Source: Pseudarcicella hirudinis | GTDB taxonomy: Bacteria > Bacteroidota > Bacteroidia > Cytophagales > Spirosomataceae | DNA: 64,000 nucleotides | NCBI RefSeq assembly: GCF_900115665.1 | Contig: NZ_FOXH01000002.1 | Location: 62,001-126,000, forward strand | Direction of reading: 5' to 3' | The notes under the pieces: generated by a model | Told to the model about the DNA's origin: nothing | The model's input: only the letters and a program-made list of their open reading frames with translations | Database searches by the model: none | Shown: in pieces, positions 8,290 to 16,615 of the stretch | Numbering within the stretch: position 1 is the stretch's first letter | Layout: every line of letters begins with the position of its first letter | Translations under genes and position numbers: made by a program

Positions 8290-8927
8290 AAGTCAGTATT
8301 TTATTAGAAGGGGGAGTAAATGTTGAAAGTAATGCTAATGCCGATACATTCGATAATAGTGAGAGATTAAGAGAAAGTTTTCAGAGATTGCTGTCGTCAG
8401 GATTAAGGGAAAATGAAGAAATTAAAATCAGAGTTGATACAAAAGGGTCATATACTTCAGTTTTAAAACTGAAAAGCCATTTGTCTTCGACTACACTTGC
8501 GCTTTTAGATTTAGATGCTGATGCTTCTCATCGTGAAAGGAGAATAGAACAATATGGTCTGTCAGGATACGAAGAATTTGTATTTTTTATGATACAAGCC
8601 ATGGAAAGCTGGATTTTGTCACAGCCGGAGGCTATAGAGAAAACATTTGAAGATTTTACCAGAATAGAACAATCTCCTCTTGCGGATGATCCAATAATAA
8701 AGGGCATTAATTGTGAGTCAATCGAAAAACCTGACAAAAAATTAAACACTCTTTTATCGAAATACTTTCAACGTGAAAAGGGAGGAAGGATAAAGCCGTT
8801 GAAGTATGGAAAACTAAATAACTCATATTCACTTATAGAAAAACTGGATATAGACCTTTTAAAGGGTCGTTTTCAGGATGTTGATAATTTATTAAACAAG
8901 ATTAAAGCTTTAACATTAGATGCGTAA
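8283..8927 (+). CDS. DUF4276-like TOPRIM protein, partner of the ATPase
   Basis: 214 residues when started at the ATG at 8283, which overlaps the ATPase stop (ATGGTAG); an upstream in-frame start at 8223 would read 60 bases further into the ATPase gene and is less likely. It opens with a strand and an acidic residue (VEVSILLEGG) and carries ALLDLDAD, the E and DxD pattern of TOPRIM domains, followed by a Ser/Glu-rich helical part with FFMIQAMESWILSQPE. This matches the DUF4276 pattern, a family often encoded beside AAA_21 ATPases. Predicted role: nuclease or nucleotide-dependent effector triggered by the ATPase. Its last 8 bases contain the serC start (ATGCGTAA), so translation of the two is probably coupled. 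Confidence 0.7.
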   Translation: MVEVSILLEGGVNVESNANADTFDNSERLRESFQRLLSSGLRENEEIKIRVDTKGSYTSVLKLKSHLSSTTLALLDLDADASHRERRIEQYGLSGYEEFVFFMIQAMESWILSQPEAIEKTFEDFTRIEQSPLADDPIIKGINCESIEKPDKKLNTLLSKYFQREKGGRIKPLKYGKLNNSYSLIEKLDIDLLKGRFQDVDNLLNKIKALTLDA

Positions 8928-9999
8928 AACATATTTTACCCCCGGGCCGGCAGAATTGTACCCTTCAGTTGAAAAGCATTATCAGGATGCTTTTAATTTA
9001 CAACTTGGATCCATTTCGCACCGGTCTGCACAATTTCGTAAGATTTATCAGCATACTGCCGAGCAATTGCGGACTTTATTGAATATCCCTGAATCTCATG
9101 GGATTTTCTTTACCGGATCCGCCACCGAAATATGGGAACGTGTGATCCAGAATACAGTGGAACATGAAAGTTTTCATTTGGTAAATGGCTCATTCTCAAA
9201 GAAATTTTATGATTTCTCCAATGAGTTGCACAAGTTTGCCCATAAAATGGAGAAACCTTTCGGAGAAGGATTTGACTATGCCGAAATAACAGTACCTGAA
9301 TATTCGGAGTTGATTTGTACTACAGCTAATGAAACTGCTTCAGGTGTTCAGATGCGTCCGGCTGAAATTCATAAACTGAAGAGAAGCAATAAGGATAAAT
9401 TTGTAGTGGTTGATATGGTTTCCTCAGCGCCTTATCCCGACTTTGATTTTAATACAATCGACAGTGCCTTATTTTCTGTACAGAAATCATTTGGTATGCC
9501 TGCCGGATTAGGTGTCTGGATAGCCAATCCGAAAATGCTGGAAAAATCACTCCGCATGAAAACTCATGAGGCTACGATCGGTACATATCATTCTTTGCCA
9601 ACACTCTGGAAGAATTTCGAGAAATATGAAACACCGGAAACACCGAATGTGCTGGCAATTTATGTCCTGGGGAAAGTTGCTGAAGATATGAATAAAACGG
9701 GCATTGAAACTATTCGCAAAGAGACAGAGAAGAAAGCCAAATTGTTGTATGACTTTGCCGAAAAGAGTAGTTTAGTGGATATTTTTGTGAAAAACCCGGA
9801 TCACAGATCTCAGACCGTTGTAGTGTTGAATACGCATAAACCTGCTTCGGAGATTATTGAAACAGTTAAAAATGCTTCTGACCTGGTAATTGGTTCCGGT
9901 TATGGGGATTTCAAGGCTTCTCAGATCAGAATTGCCAATTTCCCGGCCGTAAATATCGAACAAGTGGAAGCATTGATTGCTGAAATGAAGAAGATTTAG
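8920..9999 (+). CDS. serC: Phosphoserine aminotransferase-like class V aminotransferase
   Basis: PLP enzyme converting 3-phosphohydroxypyruvate and glutamate to phosphoserine and 2-oxoglutarate. The N-terminal FTPGPAELYPSV, the SHRSAQF motif, NETASGVQ and the Schiff-base lysine in FSVQKSFGMPAGLG follow the SerC/class V pattern; the 359-residue length is usual. Location near the SerB-SerA fusion supports serine synthesis. The start codon lies inside the preceding TOPRIM-like gene (8-bp overlap), an unusual arrangement that ties a core biosynthetic gene to an accessory cassette. It ends in a clear terminator at 10021. Other class V enzymes cannot be fully excluded. Confidence 0.85.
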   Translation: MRKTYFTPGPAELYPSVEKHYQDAFNLQLGSISHRSAQFRKIYQHTAEQLRTLLNIPESHGIFFTGSATEIWERVIQNTVEHESFHLVNGSFSKKFYDFSNELHKFAHKMEKPFGEGFDYAEITVPEYSELICTTANETASGVQMRPAEIHKLKRSNKDKFVVVDMVSSAPYPDFDFNTIDSALFSVQKSFGMPAGLGVWIANPKMLEKSLRMKTHEATIGTYHSLPTLWKNFEKYETPETPNVLAIYVLGKVAEDMNKTGIETIRKETEKKAKLLYDFAEKSSLVDIFVKNPDHRSQTVVVLNTHKPASEIIETVKNASDLVIGSGYGDFKASQIRIANFPAVNIEQVEALIAEMKKI

Positions 10000-10020
10000 A
10001 CCTGAAATGGCTTTAATATT

Positions 10021-10058
10021 GACCCGAATGGTATTTATCCTTTCGGGTCTTTGTTTTT
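10021..10058 (+). terminator. Rho-independent terminator after serC
   Basis: GACCCGAA / TTCGGGTC stem with a 13-nt loop followed directly by TTTGTTTTT, 21 nt beyond the serC stop. This ends the serine/cassette transcription unit. Confidence 0.85.
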
Positions 10059-10101
10059 ATCCTTAATTTTGAAAATTATCGCTCAAACCAATTTGACTAT
10101 C

Positions 10102-11100
10102 ATGAATGAGAATATTACCCGTTGGGGCATTATCGGTTGCGGAAGAATTGCCAATAAATTTGCCAGTGACCTGAAATTTGTTTCAGATGGCAGACTTAAT
10201 GCAGTTGCTTCGAGGGACTTATCAAAATCTCAGGCATTTGCCCAACATCATGACTGTCCCAATGCTTTTGGTAGTTATCAGGAAATGCTTGAAAGTGGTC
10301 TGATCGATGTCGTATATATAGCAGTTCCTCATACTTTCCATTGTGAGCTTGCCATTATGTGTCTGGAAGCGGGTATTCCGGTATTGTGTGAAAAAGCTTT
10401 TGCAGTTAATGCTGGTCAGGTGGAAAGAATGATTCAGACTTCCAGAAATAAGGAGGTCTTTCTGATGGAAGCAATCTGGACAAGGTTTATTCCTGCGATT
10501 AATAAAATAATGGAGCTAATAGAAGCCAGGGAGATAGGAGATATCAGACATATCACTGCCGATTTTGGTTTTTTATCGGAATTTGACCCGAATAGCAGAT
10601 TATATAATCCGGATTTAACGGGAGGTTCTTTGATGGATATTGGCATTTATCCATTATTTATCAGCAAATTGTTACTCGGAAACCCGGATGCTATTAAAGC
10701 TGTGGGAGTTTTAGCTCCAACCGGAGTAGATGTGAATTGTTCTGTCGTGATGTCTTATCCGGATGGTGCAAATGCTACACTTTACTCTACCTTGTCGGCA
10801 AAAACAGATACTTCCTGCACAATTTTCGGAACAAAAGGGAAGATTTATATCCCGGGGCGTTTTATTGAGGCAAAGGAATTTACACTTCAATTGGATGGCC
10901 AGGAGCCGGAAACGATTGCTTGTGAAAGAAAAGGGCTTGGCTATTGTTATGAAGCGGAAGAAGTACAAAGATGTATGGCGGAAGGCAGGATAGAAAGTAA
11001 TCATTTACCACTTCAGTTTAGTCAGGAATTGATGGAACAAATGGATGAAATCAGAAGACAGATTGGAGTGGTGTATCCGATTGAAAAAGATATTGAATAA
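10102..11100 (+). CDS. Gfo/Idh/MocA-family oxidoreductase (cytoplasmic)
   Basis: NAD(P)-dependent dehydrogenase of the Gfo/Idh/MocA family, here without signal peptide. Started at the ATG at 10102 (MNENITRWGIIGCGRIA): the upstream in-frame start at 10051 lies just past the serC terminator and adds a non-homologous hydrophobic stretch. The Rossmann loop is GCGRIA; CEKAFAVNA carries the catalytic lysine of the usual CEKP motif (Pro replaced by Ala); GGSLMDIGIYP is the conserved second-domain motif. Likely substrate is a sugar or trans-dihydrodiol; not resolvable from sequence. Single gene bracketed by hairpins. Confidence 0.85.
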   Translation: MNENITRWGIIGCGRIANKFASDLKFVSDGRLNAVASRDLSKSQAFAQHHDCPNAFGSYQEMLESGLIDVVYIAVPHTFHCELAIMCLEAGIPVLCEKAFAVNAGQVERMIQTSRNKEVFLMEAIWTRFIPAINKIMELIEAREIGDIRHITADFGFLSEFDPNSRLYNPDLTGGSLMDIGIYPLFISKLLLGNPDAIKAVGVLAPTGVDVNCSVVMSYPDGANATLYSTLSAKTDTSCTIFGTKGKIYIPGRFIEAKEFTLQLDGQEPETIACERKGLGYCYEAEEVQRCMAEGRIESNHLPLQFSQELMEQMDEIRRQIGVVYPIEKDIE

Positions 11101-11108
11101 TATATGAC

Positions 11109-11134
11109 AGAACGTATTTTCGGGAATACGTTCT
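11109..11134 (+). terminator. Hairpin after the Gfo/Idh gene
   Basis: AGAACGTATT / AATACGTTCT, a perfect 10-bp stem with a TTCGGG loop, 8 nt past the stop. The trailing sequence (TGTTAAAA) is a poor T-run, so termination may be incomplete and the RRM gene could be partly cotranscribed. Confidence 0.55.
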
Positions 11135-11177
11135 TGTTAAAATACAAGATAAGAGTTTACAGAAAAACTAAGATACC

Positions 11178-11504
11178 ATGGATATTTATGTAGGAAGTAT
11201 TCCTTTTAAATTAAAGGAAACGGAATTAAAAGCAATTTTTGAAAAATACGGAGAGGTGACTTCTGCAAAAATTATTATTGATAAAATCACCAGACAAAAC
11301 AAAGGATTTGCTTTTGTGGAAATGCCTGATGAGGAGGAAGCAAAAGCTGCCATCGAAGCCCTTGACGGTTCAGAGTTGGAAGGACGGGTAATAAATGTAT
11401 CCAAATCTTCTCCGGTAAAGGCCGGAAGTCTTGACAAGCCTAAAAAGAAGTTTTTCAAAAAAGATGAAGGAAAAGGATCTTTTAAAGGGAGTAAAAAGTT
11501 TTAA
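11178..11504 (+). CDS. Single-RRM RNA-binding protein
   Basis: Small (108 residues) RNA-binding protein. RNP2 is IYVGSI (residues 3-8) and RNP1 is KGFAFVEM (about 42-49); the RRM covers residues 1-77, followed by a lysine/glycine-rich basic tail (KPKKKFFKKDEGKGSFKGSKKF region) that would add RNA affinity. Such proteins are abundant in Bacteroidota and cyanobacteria and often respond to cold; no cold-shock leader is evident. It converges on the SBF-like gene at a shared terminator. Confidence 0.9.
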   Translation: MDIYVGSIPFKLKETELKAIFEKYGEVTSAKIIIDKITRQNKGFAFVEMPDEEEAKAAIEALDGSELEGRVINVSKSSPVKAGSLDKPKKKFFKKDEGKGSFKGSKKF

Positions 11505-11509
11505 AAAAC

Positions 11510-11549
11510 CTCAAAAAGCCTTTAACTAAGGTATTAAAGGCTTTTTGAG
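11510..11549. terminator. Bidirectional terminator between convergent genes
   Basis: Perfect 16-bp inverted repeat (CTCAAAAAGCCTTTAA / TTAAAGGCTTTTTGAG) with an 8-nt loop, with A-rich left and T-rich right flanks, between the RRM gene (+) and the transporter gene (-). Serves both strands. Confidence 0.85.
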
Positions 11550-11551
11550 TC

Positions 11552-12553
11552 TTATTCTGATTTTATGACATTGGCAGGATGTTTTTCACCCATTGCCTGA
11601 GCAATTGTACTTCCGGCCAGCAATTGTAAAGCATGGTACAACATCAAAGGCAACAGCACCAGCCCCAGAATACTGGCATCCGGGAAAAGCACTTTCCCCA
11701 TCACAACTCCCTGAATCAGAGATTTCTTGGAACCACAGAAAAGAACAGCGATCTTATCTTCCCGGCTGAATGACAACAGATTGGATAATGCCTGCATTAT
11801 TCCGAAGATTACAAAGAACAGCAGCAACATCAATCCTCCTAAAATACAAATTTCTGTCAGAGAATGTCCCTCAAACATTTTACCGGCAAATGATTCCGAA
11901 AAGGAAGTATAAACAATCAGTAAAATAACCGTTTGGTCGAAATAACGGAGTTGTGTATTATATTTTCCGGCCCATTTTCCAAACTTTCCATAAAGCAGAA
12001 ATCCAACCACCACTGGTAATAATACTTCCAGACAAAGTTTGAGAATGGTATGTGTAATGTCGAAATCGGCATTGGCATTTTCCAGTAATCCGCTCATCCA
12101 GAGGGGTGTTACAAAAATTCCTATAATACTTGAGATACTGGCATTGAAGATAGCTGCCGGAATATTTCCTCCTGCAATACCTACAAATACCACTGAGGAT
12201 GAGACTGTTGAAGGTAAAGTCGCCAGATAAAAAGCCCCCATCCAAAGTACAGATTGATTCGCAGGATCAAAAAAGTGTCTGGCCGTCATCAGTAAAACCG
12301 GAAAAATAATGAAAGTTGAAGCCTGAATGAGTAAATGCAGTTTCCAGTTGCTTAAACCTGCTTTCAGTTTTTCAGGACTTAGTTTTAATCCGTAAAAGAA
12401 AAAGATAAAAGACACTCCGTATTCTGCAACTTCTTTTAAGTGCAAAGGACTGTGTTCTGTTCCGAAACCCGGAAAAAGCCAGGCGAGAAATATGGAAGCT
12501 AACAGACATAAAAGAAATCCGTTTATTCCAACCTTCGAGAGTAATTGAATCAT
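11552..12553 (-). CDS. SBF-like (YfeH-type) bile acid:sodium symporter family transporter
   Basis: Integral membrane protein of 333 residues with about ten hydrophobic segments, matching the SBF_like family (COG0385 relatives, E. coli YfeH). Recognisable are the GVSFIFFFYGLKLSPEKLK segment after the second helix, ATLPSTVSSSVVF in the middle (family TLP/STVSSS motif) and GSKKSLIQGVVMG near residue 285, which is the conserved crossover motif. True substrate unknown; related proteins carry organic anions. It lies 37 bp after the EamA gene on the same strand, probably cotranscribed. Confidence 0.85.
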   Translation of the reverse strand: MIQLLSKVGINGFLLCLLASIFLAWLFPGFGTEHSPLHLKEVAEYGVSFIFFFYGLKLSPEKLKAGLSNWKLHLLIQASTFIIFPVLLMTARHFFDPANQSVLWMGAFYLATLPSTVSSSVVFVGIAGGNIPAAIFNASISSIIGIFVTPLWMSGLLENANADFDITHTILKLCLEVLLPVVVGFLLYGKFGKWAGKYNTQLRYFDQTVILLIVYTSFSESFAGKMFEGHSLTEICILGGLMLLLFFVIFGIMQALSNLLSFSREDKIAVLFCGSKKSLIQGVVMGKVLFPDASILGLVLLPLMLYHALQLLAGSTIAQAMGEKHPANVIKSE

Positions 12554-12590
12554 GAGATTATGTATTAATACCTGATACTTTTATTTAAGG

Positions 12591-13457
12591 CTACTTCTTA
12601 GAAATTTGTCCGAGATAAAGTCCTAAAACAACAAAGGCCGTTCCGGCGAAAGTGTACAAAGTAATAGGCTCATCCAGCAAAACTGAGGCATAGGTAAATC
12701 CGAATATCGGGCATAAAAATAGCCAGAGTGAAGCTTTAACGGCATCAATTTTGAGGAGATAAAGCCATAATTGCACAGAGATGATAGAAACCGGAATAAT
12801 CAGCCAGAATTCTGATAACCAGAAAGTCAGGTCGAAATGGTTTGGTTTCTCATGAAAATACAAGGTAAAAGGCAGAATAATAATGCCGCCAATCAAAACC
12901 TGCCAGCCATTAATCACGGTTCTTGATAGTTTCCACTTAACTTCAGAATAGTAAATTGTTCCGATTGAATAACAGACCATACTGGCAAGAAGTATCAGTA
13001 ACCCCTGTACAGTAGCAAAGCTGTTTTGCAACAGGGGATAGGTGGCCAATCCTACACCGGCCATGCCAAAAACGATGGCAAACCATTCCATTTTTTTCAC
13101 TTTTCTGCGGAGAACAATCGCAGAAAGAATACTGATAATAAGAGGGTTTGTCGCGGTAGAAAGGCTGCCTATTCCGGCAGAAACCTGTTTCATGGCCAAA
13201 ATAAAAAAGCCCAGATAAAGAGAGGTATTCAATAACCCGAAGATGCTGAGCTCAACCCATTCTCTGTTTTTGGGTAAAGGGTTTTTCTGAAAAATATAAG
13301 CATAACCTAACAAGGCTGCCCCGGCAATAATAAAACGGATATTGAAAAGTACTAAAGGTTCGGCGGATTTCAAACCGATTTTGCCTGCTGCTGAGGCAGA
13401 AGCCCAAAGGGCGGCAAAAAGAACCCCTGCTATAAAAAATTTAACACGTTGACTCAA
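12591..13457 (-). CDS. EamA/DMT-family transporter
   Basis: A 288-residue inner-membrane protein with ten predicted helices in two EamA repeats (about 8-135 and 148-285). The first helix ALWASASAAGKIGLKSAEPL and the VLRRKVKKMEW segment after helix 4 are typical of drug/metabolite exporters. Substrate cannot be read from sequence. The gene follows nadV by 53 bp and precedes the SBF-like transporter, so the NAD operon may read through into both; a vitamin precursor transport role is only a guess. Confidence 0.85.
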   Translation of the reverse strand: MSQRVKFFIAGVLFAALWASASAAGKIGLKSAEPLVLFNIRFIIAGAALLGYAYIFQKNPLPKNREWVELSIFGLLNTSLYLGFFILAMKQVSAGIGSLSTATNPLIISILSAIVLRRKVKKMEWFAIVFGMAGVGLATYPLLQNSFATVQGLLILLASMVCYSIGTIYYSEVKWKLSRTVINGWQVLIGGIIILPFTLYFHEKPNHFDLTFWLSEFWLIIPVSIISVQLWLYLLKIDAVKASLWLFLCPIFGFTYASVLLDEPITLYTFAGTAFVVLGLYLGQISKK

Positions 13458-13510
13458 TGGAATATATGATTAGGCAGTAATTGCTGTTTTACTGCAAAAT
13501 GAACGGTATG

Positions 13511-14902
13511 TTATAATATTTTGAGACTGTTACTCTTCACTTCACTGAATGTCAGTTCTTTGAGAATTATTCCGTTTTCAAAGACTGTTTCGAGTATGTC
13601 TTTCCCCTCATCGTCCTGATTACGGGTAAGATACTGGCCATTTTCTCTGACCAGTTTTAAGCGGCCTCTCTTACTGGCTTTGCCATGATCTGTAACGGGA
13701 TCTTTGAAAACTTCGCGTTCTTCTCCGTTTACTACGGCACAACTGCATTTAAAAGCAAATTTTTGAGTGTCTCTGTGGACTTTTTGCAATAAAGCTCCTC
13801 CCATGCCAAAGGTGATATTATCTGCGCTCCAGCCGTTTTGTTTGAGATTTTCCAGGATTTCGCCAATGCTTTCGTAATTGACGCCATCTCCCTGAATAAC
13901 TCTTACCTTCGGATTGAGGACTTTATACCCCTTTTCGTTTACGGAAAATCCCAGTTTTTCTCCGAGAATTTCCGTTACTTTTAATACCACATCTTTAGGC
14001 ACACCGCTGTCCGGTCTTACAACCAGTGTTCCGTTTCTTTGCAAAACTTCTTCTTTGAGTGCTTCACCCCAGATTTTTTCACAGGCATTGTATACATCAT
14101 AACTATCACTTACTACCGCAACAAGACCTTCCGGATATTGACGTAACATATTTCTGTAAGCATCAATTTCACCTTCCTGTTTCCAGCTGGTGATCGTACT
14201 GTGTTCGGCAGCAGGAATGCTGAAGCCAAACATATCGTCTGTATTGTAGAAATCCTGAATGAAAGTTAAGGCAGTAACTGTATCCGTTCCCATGAAATTA
14301 ATGAGATGTGAAGCGCCGCCGATGCTCGCTCCTTCCACACTGCTGACGCCTCTGAAACCAAAATCATGTAATTTAAAGTCTATCAACCCGGGATCTCCGG
14401 TTTCCTGTAAATATCTGAGAATAAGCGTTCTTACTTCTCTGCTGATGGTTGCTACCGTGCAGGGGTACCAGAGTTGAACCAGCAATGTTTCCAGAAAATT
14501 GCTTAGCCAAAAGCATTTTGGATCTGTATTTTCTACCGTCATCATTACATTATGGGCTGTAATAACTTTACCCTCAGGTACAGCTTTGATGCGAACAGGC
14601 AGATAGCCATTGTGTTCTTTTAAAATATATTCCCAGCCATCTTTGTTAAAAAGCTGATCGGTTCCGAAATGGGCAGCATATAATCTGGCAGCTTTCTCAA
14701 TTTTTTCCTGGCTGACAACTTTGCCGCTCAGGTATCTTTTTAACAAATACTGTAATCCAAAAAATGTAACTTCTTCAAATTTACCACCACGGCTTTCAAA
14801 ATAGCTGTAAATCTGAGTTGTTCCCGGAGGGTATTGTTTATAGTGGCTTAATTTGTAACTATCTGTTAATAAAATGATGTTATCTTCCATATTTTTAAAC
14901 AT
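13511..14902 (-). CDS. nadV: Nicotinamide phosphoribosyltransferase
   Basis: Converts nicotinamide and PRPP to NMN. The start LTDSYKLSHYKQYPPGTTQIYSYFESRGG-type segment, the HDFGFRGVSSVEGASIGGASHL region, SFSIPAAEH-like catalytic His segment (here FGFSIPAAEHST) and VVRPDSGVPKDVVL PRPP-binding stretch are those of the NAMPT/NadV family, and the 463-residue length fits. The start ATG at 14902 overlaps the stop of the upstream adenylyltransferase gene (TAATG), indicating translational coupling. It supplies NMN to that enzyme. A second Met at 14890 is an alternative start. Confidence 0.92.
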   Translation of the reverse strand: MFKNMEDNIILLTDSYKLSHYKQYPPGTTQIYSYFESRGGKFEEVTFFGLQYLLKRYLSGKVVSQEKIEKAARLYAAHFGTDQLFNKDGWEYILKEHNGYLPVRIKAVPEGKVITAHNVMMTVENTDPKCFWLSNFLETLLVQLWYPCTVATISREVRTLILRYLQETGDPGLIDFKLHDFGFRGVSSVEGASIGGASHLINFMGTDTVTALTFIQDFYNTDDMFGFSIPAAEHSTITSWKQEGEIDAYRNMLRQYPEGLVAVVSDSYDVYNACEKIWGEALKEEVLQRNGTLVVRPDSGVPKDVVLKVTEILGEKLGFSVNEKGYKVLNPKVRVIQGDGVNYESIGEILENLKQNGWSADNITFGMGGALLQKVHRDTQKFAFKCSCAVVNGEEREVFKDPVTDHGKASKRGRLKLVRENGQYLTRNQDDEGKDILETVFENGIILKELTFSEVKSNSLKIL

Positions 14903-15789
14903 TACAGACCTGAAGCAGCCTTGAAGTTAGTAATCAATAATTGAAATAATATCCGGTGTTCTTTTACAAAGTTTTCTTCTTTGAGTTGAGTAAGATCAAA
15001 CCATTTCAGTTCAGCAATGTCATCCTGGGCAACAGGGTTTCCGGAAATATATTTTGCCTTAAAAAGTGTGGTAATAATTTTGTCATCTTCATTTCTATAG
15101 CGCCAGTCATCAATCTGAGCGGAGCCCGAATATTCCAGATCAGCGATTTCTACGCCGGTTTCTTCAAAAGCCTCTCTGATTGCTGCCTGTTCGTACCTGA
15201 GATCGGTCGGATCTACAAAACCACCAATAAATCTGAACAGATCCTGATGAGGTTTTCTTCCCAGCAGAATTTTTTGTCCGTCCATAATTGCCACATCTAC
15301 AGTAGGATACACTTTGGGATATTGATTTTGCGTAGCGTATATTATTCCTGTTCTGAATTTCCTGGAGGCCTTTGTGATTATGCTGATTTCTTTTTCCTGA
15401 AAATCAGAGAACAGATCTGTTTTGATACGGTCAAATTTACCTGAATAGTCTTGTGTACTGTCATTGTTCAGTTCATATATAACTACTTCTTCATCCGGAA
15501 ATACCGCTGTGATTCTTTGATCCAGTTCTTCACTCCGGTTATGCTCATCCGGCATTTCCGGTAATGGAAAAATGAGGAATTCAGGGAATTTTTTCAGAAT
15601 CATCTCCTTTCTCGTAGCAAAGTCCAGGGGATTTCTTCTGGTTGTCAGAGCCGGAGAAACATTGATGAAAACAAGGAGTTTTTTGTGTTTTTTTGCCAGC
15701 CCGCTGAGTAGGTTTTCCAGTTCCGGATGTAGCTCCTGAACCTGAAAATGACCTGTGACTACTGCAATATCATATCGTTTAGTGCTCAT
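14902..15789 (-). CDS. NMN adenylyltransferase-like / Nudix fusion (NadM-Nudix)
   Basis: Residues 1-165 form a nucleotidyltransferase domain and 175-295 a Nudix domain; such fusions make NAD from NMN and hydrolyse ADP-ribose or similar. The Nudix box is mostly intact (GGFVDPTD then REAFEETGV), with Asp for the first Glu. The nucleotidyltransferase part has GHFQVQELHPEL where active relatives read GRFQV..LHxGH: the Arg is His14, the first His is kept (H21), but Gly-His is Glu-Leu. The later RRNPLDFATRKEMI motif is intact. So adenylyltransferase activity is likely by context but the key HxGH is damaged. Lies between nrtR and nadV; overlaps nadV by one base. Confidence 0.8.
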   Translation of the reverse strand: MSTKRYDIAVVTGHFQVQELHPELENLLSGLAKKHKKLLVFINVSPALTTRRNPLDFATRKEMILKKFPEFLIFPLPEMPDEHNRSEELDQRITAVFPDEEVVIYELNNDSTQDYSGKFDRIKTDLFSDFQEKEISIITKASRKFRTGIIYATQNQYPKVYPTVDVAIMDGQKILLGRKPHQDLFRFIGGFVDPTDLRYEQAAIREAFEETGVEIADLEYSGSAQIDDWRYRNEDDKIITTLFKAKYISGNPVAQDDIAELKWFDLTQLKEENFVKEHRILFQLLITNFKAASGL

Positions 15790-15852
15790 AATTTTTAGAA
15801 ATAGTTTATAGAAATCAGATATTTATCAGGTTTATATTCGAAAATTCAGGTC

Positions 15853-16554
15853 TCAGACTAATTCAAGATAAATACCGTCCTGCATAAGCTGTAAGTATTG
15901 ATCCCGGTCAAATTCATAGAAATAAGCGGCTTTATGGGCTACATTCTGCTGTTTTTCAGAGAGCTGTCTCAGTAATTTGGTAGAAAGGAGCTTTTTTCTG
16001 AAATTCCTTCTGTCAAGGTTTTTTCCCAGAATAGCCTCATAAAGCTGCTGTAACTGAGGAATCGTGAATTTGGAATCAAGCAGTTCAAAACCAATTGGCT
16101 GATACTTTATTTTTCCCCTGATACGTGTTAAAGCAGTTTGTAAAATCTGATTGTGATCAAAAGCCAGATTTGTGGTTTCTGATAAGTCTTTCCAGGCTAC
16201 TCTTAATTCATTATTTCCGGCAATAAGCTCAAAATCAGAAGTTTTAATTAATCCGAGATACGCAATGGAAAGTACCCGCTCTCTCGGGTCTCTGGCAGGT
16301 TCACCAAAAGTAAAAAGCTGTTCCAGATATACACCGGAAATATTACATTCTTTCTGCAAAACCCTGGAAGCACATTCTTCAAGAGATTCATTTTCTAAAA
16401 GAAAAGCGCCCGGTAATGCCCAGCTTTGTGCAAAAGGCTCAATGGCACGCTGAATCAATAAAACTCTTAATGTTTGTCCGTCAAATCCAAAAATGATGCA
16501 ATCAACTGTGACTGCCGGATGCGGATATGAATATGTAAAAACCTGAGGTGTCAT
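15853..16554 (-). CDS. nrtR: NrtR-type Nudix-related transcriptional regulator of NAD metabolism
   Basis: Predicted DNA-binding repressor of the NAD salvage genes. Residues about 12-140 form a Nudix-fold ligand domain (ALPGAFLLENESLEECASRVLQKE: the Nudix box has lost several catalytic Glu residues, as in NrtR, which binds ADP-ribose without cleaving it). Residues 150-230 form a winged-helix domain (FTIPQLQQLYEAILGKNLDRRNFRKKLL). Start set at the ATG at 16554 (MTPQVFTYSYPHPAVTVD); the longer frame to 16608 runs through the promoter. First gene of nrtR-nadM-nadV, with a promoter and two candidate operators immediately upstream. Confidence 0.88.
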   Translation of the reverse strand: MTPQVFTYSYPHPAVTVDCIIFGFDGQTLRVLLIQRAIEPFAQSWALPGAFLLENESLEECASRVLQKECNISGVYLEQLFTFGEPARDPRERVLSIAYLGLIKTSDFELIAGNNELRVAWKDLSETTNLAFDHNQILQTALTRIRGKIKYQPIGFELLDSKFTIPQLQQLYEAILGKNLDRRNFRKKLLSTKLLRQLSEKQQNVAHKAAYFYEFDRDQYLQLMQDGIYLELV

Positions 16555-16558
16555 AAAT

Positions 16559-16577
16559 CTTAGTGTAATACTTACGC
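16559..16577 (+). promoter_or_regulatory. Candidate NrtR operator, promoter-proximal
   Basis: CTTAGTGTAATACTTACGC, an imperfect palindrome (GTGTAA-TAC-TTACGC) beginning 4 bp upstream of the nrtR start and abutting the -7 box. Its first ten bases recur exactly, inverted, at 16635-16626. Confidence 0.6.
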
Positions 16578-16608
16578 AAAGATATCGTATTTTAAAAATA
16601 GTATCCAA
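16577..16608 (-). promoter_or_regulatory. Promoter of the nrtR-nadM-nadV operon
   Basis: On the minus strand: -33 TTG (16608-16606), 21-nt spacer, -7 TATCTTTG (16584-16577). This matches the Bacteroidota sigma-A promoter form. The -7 box touches one candidate operator and the -33 lies 7 bp from the other. Confidence 0.7.
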
Positions 16609-16615
16609 ATTTTAA

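Noticed and set aside
14956-15444. A 162-codon plus-strand ORF
   Set aside because: Lies fully antisense to the NadM-Nudix gene, whose motifs are clear; composition is hydrophobic and unlike a protein family.
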